A stretch of DNA of 64,000 nt from Microbacterium sp. SLBN-146 (GTDB taxonomy: Bacteria; Actinomycetota; Actinomycetes; Actinomycetales; Microbacteriaceae), in assembly GCF_006715145.1 (NCBI RefSeq), contig NZ_VFMR01000001.1, forward strand, positions 1,054,001 to 1,118,000, read 5' to 3'. Numbering within the stretch: the first letter of the stretch is position 1; each line of letters begins with the position of its first letter. The translations under genes and the position numbers were made by a program. Below, piece by piece: positions 8,959-17,737 of this stretch. The notes below the pieces were generated by a model. The model was not told the origin of the DNA and did not search any database. It saw only the letters and a program-made list of their open reading frames with translations.

Positions 8959-9203
8959 TCCACGACCTCGATGCCGACGACGTCTTCGATCACGGAGTTC
9001 GACAGGATCTCCTCGGCGACCTTGCGGGCCGTCGCGAGCGTCGCCTCGTCGACCTCGCCTTCGACGGCGAGTTCGAAGCGCTTGCCGATGCGGACACCCG
9101 TGAAGGCGTCGACGCCCAGACGTGAGAACGCTCCGGCGACGGCCTTCCCCTGCGGGTCCAGCAGTTCGGCCTTGGGCATGACGTCGACGACGATGGTGGG
9201 CAT
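8955..9203 (-). CDS. purS: Phosphoribosylformylglycinamidine synthase subunit PurS
   Basis: 82-residue small subunit that holds PurQ and PurL together in the bacterial three-part FGAM synthase. Typical sequence: [20 protein letters not shown] at the N-terminus and a C-terminus rich in acidic and beta-forming residues ([15 protein letters not shown]). The ATG at 9203 follows a GGAGCC-like site. First gene of the purS-purQ pair; divergent from the cellobiose operon, which begins about 245 bp away. Confidence 0.96.
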   Translation of the reverse strand: MPTIVVDVMPKAELLDPQGKAVAGAFSRLGVDAFTGVRIGKRFELAVEGEVDEATLATARKVAEEILSNSVIEDVVGIEVVE

Positions 9204-9304
9204 GGAAAGGCTCCGGAATGTCGCGGGCGGGGTATCCCGGACAGTCTACGGGCCTCGACGATCCGCGCCGGCGATTCCATCGTGACGTAACCGTGATCAT
9301 TTCG

Positions 9305-9318
9305 TGGGAGCGCTCCCT
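9305..9318. promoter_or_regulatory. CebR-type operator 1
   Basis: TGGGAGCGCTCCCT differs in one end base from TGGGAGCGCTCCCA, the known 14-bp CebR binding site of streptomycetes. First of three such sites upstream of cebE. Confidence 0.88.
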
Positions 9319-9326
9319 TGATTTCG

Positions 9327-9340
9327 TGGGAGCGATCCCA
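9327..9340. promoter_or_regulatory. CebR-type operator 2
   Basis: TGGGAGCGATCCCA, one central base off the perfect CebR palindrome. Starts 22 bp after operator 1, about two helical turns, so both can be bound on the same DNA face. Confidence 0.88.
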
Positions 9341-9360
9341 TAGCGTTGCCGTCACCATCG

Positions 9361-9374
9361 TGGGAGCGGTCCCA
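9361..9374. promoter_or_regulatory. CebR-type operator 3
   Basis: TGGGAGCGGTCCCA, one central base off the perfect palindrome. Lies 34 bp after operator 2 and 74 bp before the cebE start, probably over or just below the promoter. Confidence 0.88.
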
Positions 9375-9447
9375 CGAGAAGATTCGGATGCTGGGTCGTC
9401 CGACTCGAACCTGCACAGCAACACCCTTACGACACAAAGGAGTGACA

Positions 9448-10725
9448 GTGAATTCACGCGCCTTCAGAAAGGCCACGGTCGCGGTCGCGGCCCTCTCGGC
9501 CACGGCAATCGCCCTCGCCGGCTGCGCAACGGGGGGCGGGAGCGGCGACGCTTCCGCAGACCCCGACGGCGAGATCACCCTGACCCTCGCGACCTTCAAC
9601 AACTTCGGCTACACGGACGAACTCCTCCAGGAGTACATGGACGAGAACCCGAACGTGAAGATCGTCCACAACAAGGCCGCGGAGTCGGGTGACGCGCGGG
9701 CCAACTACTTCCAGAAGCTCGGCAAGGAAGGCCTCGCCGACGTCGAGGCCGTCGAGATCGACTGGTTCGCCGAGGCGATGCAGTACTCCGACCTCCTCGC
9801 CGAAGTTCCCGACAGCGCGAAGGGCCGCTGGCTCGACTGGAAGGAAGCCGGCGCGACCGACGCGGACGGCCGTCTCGTGGGCTTCGGCACCGACATCGGC
9901 CCGCAGGCGATCTGCTACCGCGCCGACCTCTTCGAGGCCGCGGGCCTCCCGTCGACCCCCGACGAGGTCGCGACGCTGTTCGACGGCGATTGGGACAACT
10001 TCTTCGACATCGCCGATCAGTACAAGGCCGCCACGGGGAAGCCCATGATCGACGCGGCCAACTCGGTGCTCCAGGGCATCGTCAACCAGATGGAGTACAC
10101 GTACACCGAGCCCGACGGCACCGTCATCGCGACGGAGAACCCCGAGATCGAGGACGCATACAACCTCGTCGTCGAGCGCGCGGTTCCCAACTCGGCCTAC
10201 TCGGGCCAGTGGTCGGACGACTGGAACGCGTCGATGGCCAACGGCGAGTTCGCCACGATGCTCTGCCCGGGCTGGATGCTCGGCATCATCTCCGGCAACG
10301 CTCCCGACGTCTCGGGCTGGGAAGTCGCGAACGTCTTCCCCGGCGGTGGCGCCAACTGGGGCGGCTCGTACCTGACGGTCCCGGCGAACGGAAAGAACGT
10401 CGACGCGGCTCTTGCGCTCGCCGACTGGCTGACCGCTCCCGAGCAGCAGGCGAAGACCTTCATCGAGGCGGGTCAGTTCCCCAGCGCGATCGAAGCGCAG
10501 AGCGACCCGGCGGTCACGGACTCCACCAACGAGTTCTTCAACAACGCCCCGACCGGTCAGATCTTCGCCGAGCGGTCCGAGGCGATCACCGTCACCCCGT
10601 TCAAGGACGCGAACTACTTCAAGTACCACGACGCGCTCCAGAACGCAGTGAACCGCGTGTTCGACGGCACGGAAGACCAGACGACGTCCTGGAACACCTG
10701 GGTCGCCGAGGTCGAAGCCTTCTGA
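9448..10725 (+). CDS. cebE: Cello-oligosaccharide ABC transporter, substrate-binding lipoprotein
   Basis: Extracellular solute-binding lipoprotein (family 1) that captures sugar for the CebFG permease. 425 residues. Signal peptide with lipobox LAGC (residues about 21-24), then a glycine/serine linker and the binding domain (LTLATFNNFGYTDELLQEYM). The GTG at 9448 is chosen because AAAGGAG lies 7 nt upstream and it gives a complete lipoprotein signal; the frame is open to 9346, inside the operator region. First gene of an operon with two permease genes, a beta-glucosidase and a LacI regulator, behind three CebR-type operators. That context supports cellobiose/cellotriose as ligand; specificity itself is inferred. 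Confidence 0.93.
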   Translation: MNSRAFRKATVAVAALSATAIALAGCATGGGSGDASADPDGEITLTLATFNNFGYTDELLQEYMDENPNVKIVHNKAAESGDARANYFQKLGKEGLADVEAVEIDWFAEAMQYSDLLAEVPDSAKGRWLDWKEAGATDADGRLVGFGTDIGPQAICYRADLFEAAGLPSTPDEVATLFDGDWDNFFDIADQYKAATGKPMIDAANSVLQGIVNQMEYTYTEPDGTVIATENPEIEDAYNLVVERAVPNSAYSGQWSDDWNASMANGEFATMLCPGWMLGIISGNAPDVSGWEVANVFPGGGANWGGSYLTVPANGKNVDAALALADWLTAPEQQAKTFIEAGQFPSAIEAQSDPAVTDSTNEFFNNAPTGQIFAERSEAITVTPFKDANYFKYHDALQNAVNRVFDGTEDQTTSWNTWVAEVEAF

Positions 10726-10729
10726 TGAT

Positions 10730-10771
10730 CCGAGGGGTGCGGGTCGCGACCGTGCGACCCGCACCCCTCGG
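10730..10771 (+). terminator. Strong intra-operon hairpin between cebE and cebF
   Basis: Perfect 17-bp stem (10730-10746 with 10755-10771) and an 8-nt loop, starting 4 bp after the cebE stop. No T-tract follows. Such a hairpin between binding-protein and permease genes usually stops part of the transcription and protects the upstream mRNA end, so that the binding protein is made in excess over the permeases. Confidence 0.85.
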
Positions 10772-10798
10772 CATCCCGATCTCGATTCGGAGCCTCCC

Positions 10799-11827
10799 GT
10801 GACATCGACTGTTACCCGCCCCACGACGTCCGGCCCGGCCGACCGGCCCACCCCCGAGCGCGCGCCCCGCGTGCTGTCCTTCGGGCAGAAGCTCAGCCGC
10901 TGGGACGTCAAGGTCTCGCCCTATCTCTACATCTCGCCGTTCTTCATCCTGTTCGCGATCGTCGGACTCTTCCCGATCGTGTTCACGGCGATCATCTCGT
11001 TCCAGGAATGGGACCTCGTCCGCAACTCCGGCACCTTCGTCGGGCTCGACCAGTACATCTGGATCCTCAACGACCCGAAGTTCTGGACGGCGCTGCGGAA
11101 CACCTTCAGCATCTTCCTGCTCTCGACCATCCCGCAGCTGCTGCTGGCGATCTTCATCGCGGCGATGCTCGACCGCAACATCCGCGCGAAGACCTTCTGG
11201 CGCATGAGCGTGCTGCTGCCCTACGTCATGGCGCCCGTCGCGGTCGCCCTCATCTTCAGCAACATGTTCGGCGACAACCACGGACTCGTGAACAACATCC
11301 TGTCGAACATCGGACTCGAGCCCATTCCGTGGCACAAGGACCCGTTCTGGAGTCACGTCGCCATCGCGACGATGGTCAACTTCCGCTGGACCGGATACAA
11401 CGCCCTCATCCTTCTCGCGGCGATGCAGGCTGTTCCCCGCGAGTACTACGAAGCGGCCACCGTCGACGGCGCCAATGCCTTCCGCCAGTTCATCAGCATC
11501 ACGCTGCCGTCGCTGCGACCCACCCTCATCTTCGTCGTCATCACGTCGACGATCGGCGGGCTCCAGATCTTCGACGAGCCGCGGATGTTCGACAACACGG
11601 GTCAGGGTGGCGCGGCCCAGCAGTGGCTGACGATCACGCTGTACCTCTACAACATCGGTTGGGGCGAGTTCAACTTCGGCCGGGCCGCGGCCCTCGCGTG
11701 GATCCTTTTCATCATCATCCTCGTGATCGGCCTTCTCAATCTGCTCATCACCCGCCGTCTCGTGCGCGACGACGGCGGTCGCGGAGTCGTCCGTCCGCGT
11801 CGACGCCGGAAGGGAGTCCAGTCGTGA
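10799..11827 (+). CDS. cebF: Cello-oligosaccharide ABC transporter permease 1
   Basis: Inner-membrane permease of the MalF/UgpA type, 342 residues with about six membrane helices after a roughly 40-residue cytoplasmic N-terminus. The coupling (EAA) loop is visible as YYEAATVDGANAFRQFISIT with the conserved Gly; it docks to the ATPase. Start GTG at 10799. The stop overlaps the cebG start as GTGA. No ATPase gene is in the operon; as in streptomycetes, a shared MsiK-type ATPase encoded elsewhere is expected. Confidence 0.93.
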   Translation: MTSTVTRPTTSGPADRPTPERAPRVLSFGQKLSRWDVKVSPYLYISPFFILFAIVGLFPIVFTAIISFQEWDLVRNSGTFVGLDQYIWILNDPKFWTALRNTFSIFLLSTIPQLLLAIFIAAMLDRNIRAKTFWRMSVLLPYVMAPVAVALIFSNMFGDNHGLVNNILSNIGLEPIPWHKDPFWSHVAIATMVNFRWTGYNALILLAAMQAVPREYYEAATVDGANAFRQFISITLPSLRPTLIFVVITSTIGGLQIFDEPRMFDNTGQGGAAQQWLTITLYLYNIGWGEFNFGRAAALAWILFIIILVIGLLNLLITRRLVRDDGGRGVVRPRRRRKGVQS

Positions 11828-12741
11828 GCGCTGTCAGCACGCCACCACTCGCGATCGTCGAGGAGAACCTCCCCAACGATCGGCGCCGCCGTCGCGGAGA
11901 ACGCACGACCCGCATCCGCGGTGTGCGCGCCGGATTCTGGGTCTACATGGGCCTCGCGGTCGTCATCGTCTCGGCGATCTTCCCCTACTACTGGTCGTTC
12001 CTGATCGGGTCGGGGGATGCCTCGACCATCAACGACCCCGACATGTCATGGCTGCCCGGCGGCAACTTCATCGACAACGCCCTGTCGGTCATGAACGACC
12101 CCGCCGTCAACTTCTGGCTCGCGCTGTGGAACTCGATCTTCAGCTCGACGGTCATCGCGGCATCCGTCGTCGTGTTCTCGACACTCGCGGGCTGGGCCTT
12201 CGCGAAGCTGCGCTTCAAGGGCGGAAAGTGGCTGCTCGCGTTCGTCGTCGCGACGATGGCGGTGCCGATGCAGCTCGGTGTCGTGCCGCTCTACATCCTC
12301 TTCGCCGATCTCGGCTGGACGGGGACGATCGGGGCGGTCATCGTGCCGGCGCTCACGAGCGCTTTCGGGGTGTTCTGGATGACGCAGTACCTCAGCCAGA
12401 CCGTGCCCGATGAGCTCATCGAGGCCGCGCGCGTCGATGGCGCGTCGATGCTCCGGACGTTCTGGACCGTCGGTGTCGTCGCGGCGCGTCCGGCAGCGGC
12501 GATGCTCTTCCTCTTCACGTTCGTCGGCGCCTGGAACCAGTTCTTCTGGCCGTTCATCGTGCTCGACCGACAGAGCCCGACACTCCCCGTTGCGCTGTCG
12601 CTCCTGCAGGCGAACTACTTCGTCGACTACTCGGTCGTTCTCGCGGGCGTGCTCCTCGCGACGATCCCGCTCCTGCTGCTTTTCGTCTTCGCAGGCAAGC
12701 AACTCGTGAGCGGCATCATGGCCGGCGCAGTGAAGGGCTGA
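11824..12741 (+). CDS. cebG: Cello-oligosaccharide ABC transporter permease 2
   Basis: Second permease (MalG type), 305 residues, six predicted helices after a basic N-terminus (RRRRRGERTTRIRG). EAA loop: IEAARVDGASMLRTFWTVGV. The GTG at 11824 overlaps the cebF stop and is in frame with the conserved region. Works with CebE and CebF as the import channel. 39 bp separate it from the beta-glucosidase start. Confidence 0.93.
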   Translation: MSAVSTPPLAIVEENLPNDRRRRRGERTTRIRGVRAGFWVYMGLAVVIVSAIFPYYWSFLIGSGDASTINDPDMSWLPGGNFIDNALSVMNDPAVNFWLALWNSIFSSTVIAASVVVFSTLAGWAFAKLRFKGGKWLLAFVVATMAVPMQLGVVPLYILFADLGWTGTIGAVIVPALTSAFGVFWMTQYLSQTVPDELIEAARVDGASMLRTFWTVGVVAARPAAAMLFLFTFVGAWNQFFWPFIVLDRQSPTLPVALSLLQANYFVDYSVVLAGVLLATIPLLLLFVFAGKQLVSGIMAGAVKG

Positions 12742-12780
12742 TAAGACATGATCACAGCATCTCGAGAGGACTCTGCCCGA

Positions 12781-14247
12781 ATGAGCACCACCGCCGAGCG
12801 CCCGTTCCCGTCGAACTTCCTGTTCGGCGCGGCGACGGCCGCCTTCCAGATCGAGGGCGCGGCCTTCGAAGACGGCCGACGGGCCTCGATCTGGGACACG
12901 TTCGCCCGCGTGCCGGGCGCCGTCATCAACGCCGACAACGGTGACGTCGCCTGCGACCACTACCACCTGTACCGCGACGACGTCGCACTGATGAAGGACA
13001 TGGGCCTTCAGACGTACCGCTTCTCGACGTCGTGGTCGCGCGTGCGCCCCGACGGCGGAGCCGTCAACGCGCTGGGCCTGGACTTCTACAAGCGCCTGGT
13101 GGACGAACTCCTCGCCGCCGACATCCTGCCCTGGCTGACCCTGTACCACTGGGACCTTCCGCAGGCGCTGCAGGATCGCGGCGGATGGACGGTCCGCGAC
13201 ACGGCCGAGCGGTTCACGGAGTACGCCCTCACGATGCACGACGCCCTCGGTGACCGCGTCAACGTGTGGACGACGCTCAACGAGCCCTGGTGCTCGTCGT
13301 TCCTGAGCTACACGGCGGGACTCCACGCACCGGGGCACTACAGCATGCGCGAGGGGCTCCTGGCATCCCATCACCTGCTGCTCGGCCATGGGCAGGTCGT
13401 GCAGGAACTCCGCAGCCGCGACGCCTCCCTCGACCTCGGCATCACGCTCAACTTCACCGTTGCCGACCCCGCGGATCCGCAGAATCCCGCCGACGTCGAC
13501 GCTGCGCGGCGCCTCGACGGCCAGCACAACCGCTGGTTCCTCGATCCCGTCTTCCGCGGGAGCTACCCGGCCGACATCGTGGAGGACTTCCGCGCGAAGG
13601 ATGCCGCCGCCGTCGAGGCCTTCGAAGCGGCCGTCCTCCCGGGCGATCTCGACACGATCTCCGCGCACATCGATGCGCTCGGCGTGAACTACTACCACGG
13701 CGACCTCGTGAGCGCGGAGCCTCCCGCGAACCCGCCGAAGGGCGGCGACGCCCCGACCGATCGACGCGGAGAATCGCCCTTCCCTGCAGGATCGGGTCAC
13801 CCGAACGAGCGGGGACTCGCTCGCACATCGATGAACTGGGAGGTGCAGTTCGACGGACTCCGGCGCCTGCTCTCCCGCGTGTGGACCGAGTACGCCCAGC
13901 CGGTCGGCACCGTCCTGTACGTGACGGAGAACGGCGCGGCGTACGACGACGAGCTCGTCGAGATCGACGGCGAGAAGCGGGTCCCGGATGCCGAGCGGGT
14001 CGACTTCCTGCGCGGACACCTGGGAGCGGTGCTGGATGCCGCCGAGTCGGGCGTCGACGTCCGCGGCTACTTCTACTGGTCGTTGCTCGACAACTTCGAG
14101 TGGGCGTGGGGATACGAGAAGCGGTTCGGTATCGTTCGAGTGGACTACGACACGCAGGAGCGGGTCGTCAAGGACAGCGGACGCGAGTACTCGCGCATCA
14201 TCGCGGCGCGGGCGATCGACCTCGATCCCGCTCCCTCGGCGGTGTAG
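12781..14247 (+). CDS. bglC: GH1 beta-glucosidase
   Basis: Cytosolic family 1 glycosidase that splits imported cellobiose and cello-oligosaccharides to glucose. 488 residues, normal for GH1. Acid/base Glu in TLNEPWCS, nucleophile Glu in YVTENGAAYDD, substrate-binding WSLLDNFEWAWGYEKRFG near the C-terminus. An in-frame ATG at 12748 is also possible, but GAGAGGA sits 10 nt before 12781 and the family N-terminus (FPSNFLFGAATAAFQIEGA) starts soon after. Fourth gene of the ceb operon. Confidence 0.95.
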   Translation: MSTTAERPFPSNFLFGAATAAFQIEGAAFEDGRRASIWDTFARVPGAVINADNGDVACDHYHLYRDDVALMKDMGLQTYRFSTSWSRVRPDGGAVNALGLDFYKRLVDELLAADILPWLTLYHWDLPQALQDRGGWTVRDTAERFTEYALTMHDALGDRVNVWTTLNEPWCSSFLSYTAGLHAPGHYSMREGLLASHHLLLGHGQVVQELRSRDASLDLGITLNFTVADPADPQNPADVDAARRLDGQHNRWFLDPVFRGSYPADIVEDFRAKDAAAVEAFEAAVLPGDLDTISAHIDALGVNYYHGDLVSAEPPANPPKGGDAPTDRRGESPFPAGSGHPNERGLARTSMNWEVQFDGLRRLLSRVWTEYAQPVGTVLYVTENGAAYDDELVEIDGEKRVPDAERVDFLRGHLGAVLDAAESGVDVRGYFYWSLLDNFEWAWGYEKRFGIVRVDYDTQERVVKDSGREYSRIIAARAIDLDPAPSAV

Positions 14248-14283
14248 CGAACTCAGACGCCGGTCCGGGAAGGGCACGAAGCA

Positions 14284-15291
14284 ATGGACACGGTGCGGGG
14301 TTCCGTCACGATCGAAGAGGTCGCTGCGGCGGCGGGAGTCTCACGGTCGACGGTGTCGCGCGTCGTCAACGGGTCGACGGCGGTGAGTCCGGAGGCGCTC
14401 GACTCCGTCAAGCGCGCCATCGCCGAACTCAACTACGTGCCGAACCGCGCCGCGCGGTCGCTCGCGAGTCGTCAAACGCATGCGATCGCGCTCATCGTGC
14501 CCGAAGACACGACGCGCTTCTTCGGCGACCCCTTCTTCGCCGCGATCGTGTCGGGGATCAACGCGCGTCTGAGTCGCTCCGACTATGTGCTGAACCTCTT
14601 CATCGCGAACGACGATCCCGGTGACAAGACGACGAGCTATGTCCGCAGCGGCGCGGTGGACGGCGCCGTCATCGTGTCGCACCACACGAGCGACACCTTC
14701 ATCGACCGGATCGCCGCGGCCGTTCCGGTCGTCTATGGCGGTCGTCCCGTGCGGGAGCGCGAACGCGACTATTACGTCGACGTCGACAACGCGCGGGGCG
14801 CGCACGATGCCACCGTCTATCTCATCGAGCGCGGTCGCCGACGGATCGCGACGATCACGGGGCCCGTCACGATGCCGGCGGGCGTCGACCGACTCCAGGG
14901 ATTCCGCGAGGCGCTGACTGCTTGGGGGCTCACGGAGGTCGCTGCCGAGGACGGCAACTTCACGGCCGACGGCGGGGCCTCGGCCATGCGTCGCATCCTG
15001 GATCGCGGCGAGATGCCCGATGCGATCTTCGTCGCGAGCGACCTCATGGCGCGCGGCGCCCTCAACGTGCTCGCGGCGAAGGGCATCCGCGTGCCCGAGG
15101 ACATCGCGGTCATCGGCTTCGACGACTCACCCGTCGCGACGTCGGTCTCACCGCAGCTCACGACGATGCGGCAGCCCTCGTTCGCGCAGGGCGAGCGGAT
15201 GGCCAGCATCCTGCTCGATCTCCTGGCGGGCCAGCACCCCCGCCACGTCACGATCCTCGAGACCGAGCTCATCGTCCGCGACTCCGTCTGA
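14284..15291 (+). CDS. cebR: LacI-family repressor of the cellobiose operon (CebR-like)
   Basis: 335-residue LacI-family repressor. HTH TIEEVAAAAGVSRSTVSRVV at residues 9-28, then the hinge NYVPNRAARSLASRQ and the sugar-sensing domain (AVIGFDDSPVATSVSPQLTT). Last gene of the ceb operon, 36 bp after bglC, so it is self-repressed. The three TGGGAGCG palindromes before cebE match known CebR sites, which makes the assignment strong; cellobiose or cellotriose as inducer is by analogy with streptomycetes. Confidence 0.93.
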   Translation: MDTVRGSVTIEEVAAAAGVSRSTVSRVVNGSTAVSPEALDSVKRAIAELNYVPNRAARSLASRQTHAIALIVPEDTTRFFGDPFFAAIVSGINARLSRSDYVLNLFIANDDPGDKTTSYVRSGAVDGAVIVSHHTSDTFIDRIAAAVPVVYGGRPVRERERDYYVDVDNARGAHDATVYLIERGRRRIATITGPVTMPAGVDRLQGFREALTAWGLTEVAAEDGNFTADGGASAMRRILDRGEMPDAIFVASDLMARGALNVLAAKGIRVPEDIAVIGFDDSPVATSVSPQLTTMRQPSFAQGERMASILLDLLAGQHPRHVTILETELIVRDSV

Positions 15292-15310
15292 GGCGCTACG
15301 TCGCACCGCG

Positions 15311-15346
15311 CGTGTCGTTTCGGGCGCCGAGCGGCGAGACGACACG
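15311..15346. repeat. Inverted repeat, family E (CGTGTCGT)
   Basis: CGTGTCGTTTCG (15311-15322) pairs with CGAGACGACACG (15335-15346), 11 of 12 bases plus one G-T pair. A third copy of the arm, TGTGTCGTCTCGGCGCC, lies at 15401-15417. Located between the convergent cebR and uracil permease genes; probable bidirectional terminator. Confidence 0.75.
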
Positions 15347-15414
15347 GGCCGCGCGAGGCGATACGGGGCCTGCGTTCACCACGTGCCGTCTGGCACGGCG
15401 TGTGTCGTCTCGGC

Positions 15415-15456
15415 GCCGGTGAGCGGATGCCGGTGAGCGGATGCCGGTGAGTGGAT
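15415..15456. repeat. 14-bp tandem repeat, three copies
   Basis: GCCGGTGAGCGGAT twice and GCCGGTGAGTGGAT once, head to tail with no spacer. Non-coding, between cebR and the uracil permease gene. The copy number may vary between strains. Confidence 0.9.
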
Positions 15457-15469
15457 GCTGCTGCGGCGG

Positions 15470-16792
15470 TCAGCCGACGGGGTCGCCGCCCAGGGGGCCG
15501 ACGGCGGGGATCGGTCCGCCGTCATCGGCGCCCGTGCGGCGCCACCGCGCGATCGCGTTGCCGAGGTGGTAGATGAGGAGCGCGGCGGCCGAGCCGACGA
15601 CGATCGCGCCGAGTTGGAAGTCGCCCCACTGCATCGTGAATCCGGCGATCGCGATGACGAGCGCGACGGCGCCCGTGTACTGGTTGACGGGGCGTGAGAA
15701 GTCCACCCGGTTGTCGACCCAGATCTTGATGCCGATGATGCCGATGAGCCCGTAGAGCGCCGTCGTGACACCGCCGAGCACGCCCGGCGGGATCGAATTG
15801 AAGATCGCCCCGATCTTCGGCGACATCGCGAGGAGGATCGCCACGATGCCCGCGACCCAGTACGCCGCCGTCGAGTAGACGCGCGTCGCCGCCATGACGC
15901 CGATGTTCTCGCCGTAGGTCGTCGTGCCCGAACCGCCGAAGAACCCCGCGAGGGTCGTCGCGGCGCCGTCGGCGATGAGCGCGCGTCCCGTGTGCTCGTT
16001 GGCCGACGGATCCGTCATCGTCGCGACGCCGCGCACGTGACCGACGTTCTCGGCGATGAGCACGAGCACGACGGGCAGGAACATCGCGATCGCCGACCAT
16101 GTGCCGGGCTTACCGAAGTCGGCGATGTGGAACTCGGGGAAGCCCAGCCATGCGGCCTCGGCGACTGCCGTGAAGTCGACCTCCTGGAAGATCAGCGCCG
16201 CCGCGTAGCCGACGATGACGCCGAGGAAGATCGAGATGCGGCCGAGGAACCCGCGGAACAGGACGCTGAACAGCACGACAGCCGCGAGCGTGATCGTCGC
16301 CGTCGTCGGCTGCTGCTGGAAGTTCGTCCACGCGACGGGGGCGAGGTTGAAGCCGATGAGCGCGACGATCGCGCCCGCGACGACGGGTGGCATGAGGCGA
16401 TCGATCCAGCCGAGGCCCGCGAACTGCACGATGAATCCGACCGCGGCGAGGAGCACTCCGACGGCGACGATACCCGCGAGGGCGGAACCCATCCCCGCAG
16501 AGGCGGTCGCCGCTGTGACCGGAGCGATGAAGGCGAACGACGATCCCAGGTACGAGGGGAGCTTGTTGCGCGTGATGAGCAGAAACAGGATCGTGCCGAT
16601 GCCCGAGAAGAGCAGCGTCGTCGACACGGGGAAGCCCGTGAGCACGGGAACGAGGAATGTCGCCCCGAACATCGCGATGACGTGCTGCGCGCCGATCGCG
16701 ATCGTCGCGGGCCAATTGAGGCGTTCGCCCGGGGCGACCACTTTTCCGGGTTCGACGGTCCGACCGTTGCCGTGCAGGGACCACAGAGGCAT
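15470..16792 (-). CDS. uraA: Uracil permease (NCS2/UraA family)
   Basis: Proton-coupled nucleobase importer of the NCS2 family, 440 residues with about 14 membrane segments. The signature GGSGTTTYGENIGVMAATRV and the earlier LIAENVGHV contain the Glu residues that bind the base in UraA-type carriers; the TTTYGENIG block favours uracil over xanthine/urate. Start ATG at 16792 follows AAGGAG. Single gene; the ABC transporter pair diverges upstream. Fits with the purine and apt genes of the window. Confidence 0.92.
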   Translation of the reverse strand: MPLWSLHGNGRTVEPGKVVAPGERLNWPATIAIGAQHVIAMFGATFLVPVLTGFPVSTTLLFSGIGTILFLLITRNKLPSYLGSSFAFIAPVTAATASAGMGSALAGIVAVGVLLAAVGFIVQFAGLGWIDRLMPPVVAGAIVALIGFNLAPVAWTNFQQQPTTATITLAAVVLFSVLFRGFLGRISIFLGVIVGYAAALIFQEVDFTAVAEAAWLGFPEFHIADFGKPGTWSAIAMFLPVVLVLIAENVGHVRGVATMTDPSANEHTGRALIADGAATTLAGFFGGSGTTTYGENIGVMAATRVYSTAAYWVAGIVAILLAMSPKIGAIFNSIPPGVLGGVTTALYGLIGIIGIKIWVDNRVDFSRPVNQYTGAVALVIAIAGFTMQWGDFQLGAIVVGSAAALLIYHLGNAIARWRRTGADDGGPIPAVGPLGGDPVG

Positions 16793-16936
16793 GCCCGCTC
16801 CTTGTGCTGGGGGAATGATGCAGGCATCACCCTAGCGAGGGCAAGGGTTTGCGATGAACGCCCCGCTCCGAAAGGGTGGGGGATGCCGTTGCCCCGGGCC
16901 GCGGCATCCCTCGGCATAGCGATGTACGGAGACGAT

Positions 16937-17737
16937 GTGACTGAACCAGCCCTGCCGCCCCAACCGATGGCCGCCCCCAGCAACGATGCCGCCCTCCAGG
17001 TGACCGGACTCCATAAGCGCTTCGGTGAGAAGGTCGCCGTCGACGGCATCAGCCTCACGGTTCCCACGGGCTCCTTCTACGGTCTCGTCGGCCCCAACGG
17101 GGCGGGGAAGACGACGACGCTCTCGATGGCGACGGGGCTTCTCGTGCCCGACGCCGGGCAGGCGACCGTGCACGGCGTCGACGTGTGGCGCGAGCCCGTC
17201 AAGGCGAAGGCGATGCTCGGCAACCTCGCCGACGGCGTCAAGCTCTTCGACCGCCTGACGGGCGAGCAGGTCGTGACGTACAACGGCCTCCTCTTCGGGT
17301 TGCCCCAGGAGGAGGTCGCGCGTCGCACGCAGGACCTCCTCGCGCTCCTGGACATGACGGATGCCGCGGGCACGATGGTCGTCGACTACTCGGCCGGCAT
17401 GACGAAGAAGATCGCGCTGGCATGTGCGCTCGTGCACGCACCACGCCTTCTCGTGCTGGACGAGCCCTTCGAGTCGGTCGACCCCGTCTCGGCGGCGAAC
17501 ATCCAGGACATCCTCGTCGGCTACGTGCGCTCGGGTGGGACCGTCATCGTCTCGAGCCACTCGATGGACCTCGTGCAGCGCATGTGCGATCACGTCGCGA
17601 TCATCGGCGCGGGCAAGCTCCTCGTCGCCGGAACAGTCGACGAGGTCCGTGCCGGGCAGTCGCTCCAGGACCGCTTCGTCGACCTCGTCGGAGGCCGCCG
17701 CCACACGGAAGGGCCGGAATGGTTGCGACACTCCTGA
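16937..17737 (+). CDS. ABC transporter ATP-binding protein
   Basis: ATPase of an ABC-2 type exporter, 266 residues. Walker A GPNGAGKTTT (about residue 53), a diverged signature YSAGMTKKIALACAL in place of LSGGQ, Walker B LLVLDEPFESVD, and the switch His in VSSHSMDLV. The GTG at 16937 has GGAGA just upstream; an ATG at 16922 is in frame but lacks one. The stop lies 19 bp inside the following permease gene, so the two are coupled. The cargo is unknown. Confidence 0.92.
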   Translation: MTEPALPPQPMAAPSNDAALQVTGLHKRFGEKVAVDGISLTVPTGSFYGLVGPNGAGKTTTLSMATGLLVPDAGQATVHGVDVWREPVKAKAMLGNLADGVKLFDRLTGEQVVTYNGLLFGLPQEEVARRTQDLLALLDMTDAAGTMVVDYSAGMTKKIALACALVHAPRLLVLDEPFESVDPVSAANIQDILVGYVRSGGTVIVSSHSMDLVQRMCDHVAIIGAGKLLVAGTVDEVRAGQSLQDRFVDLVGGRRHTEGPEWLRHS

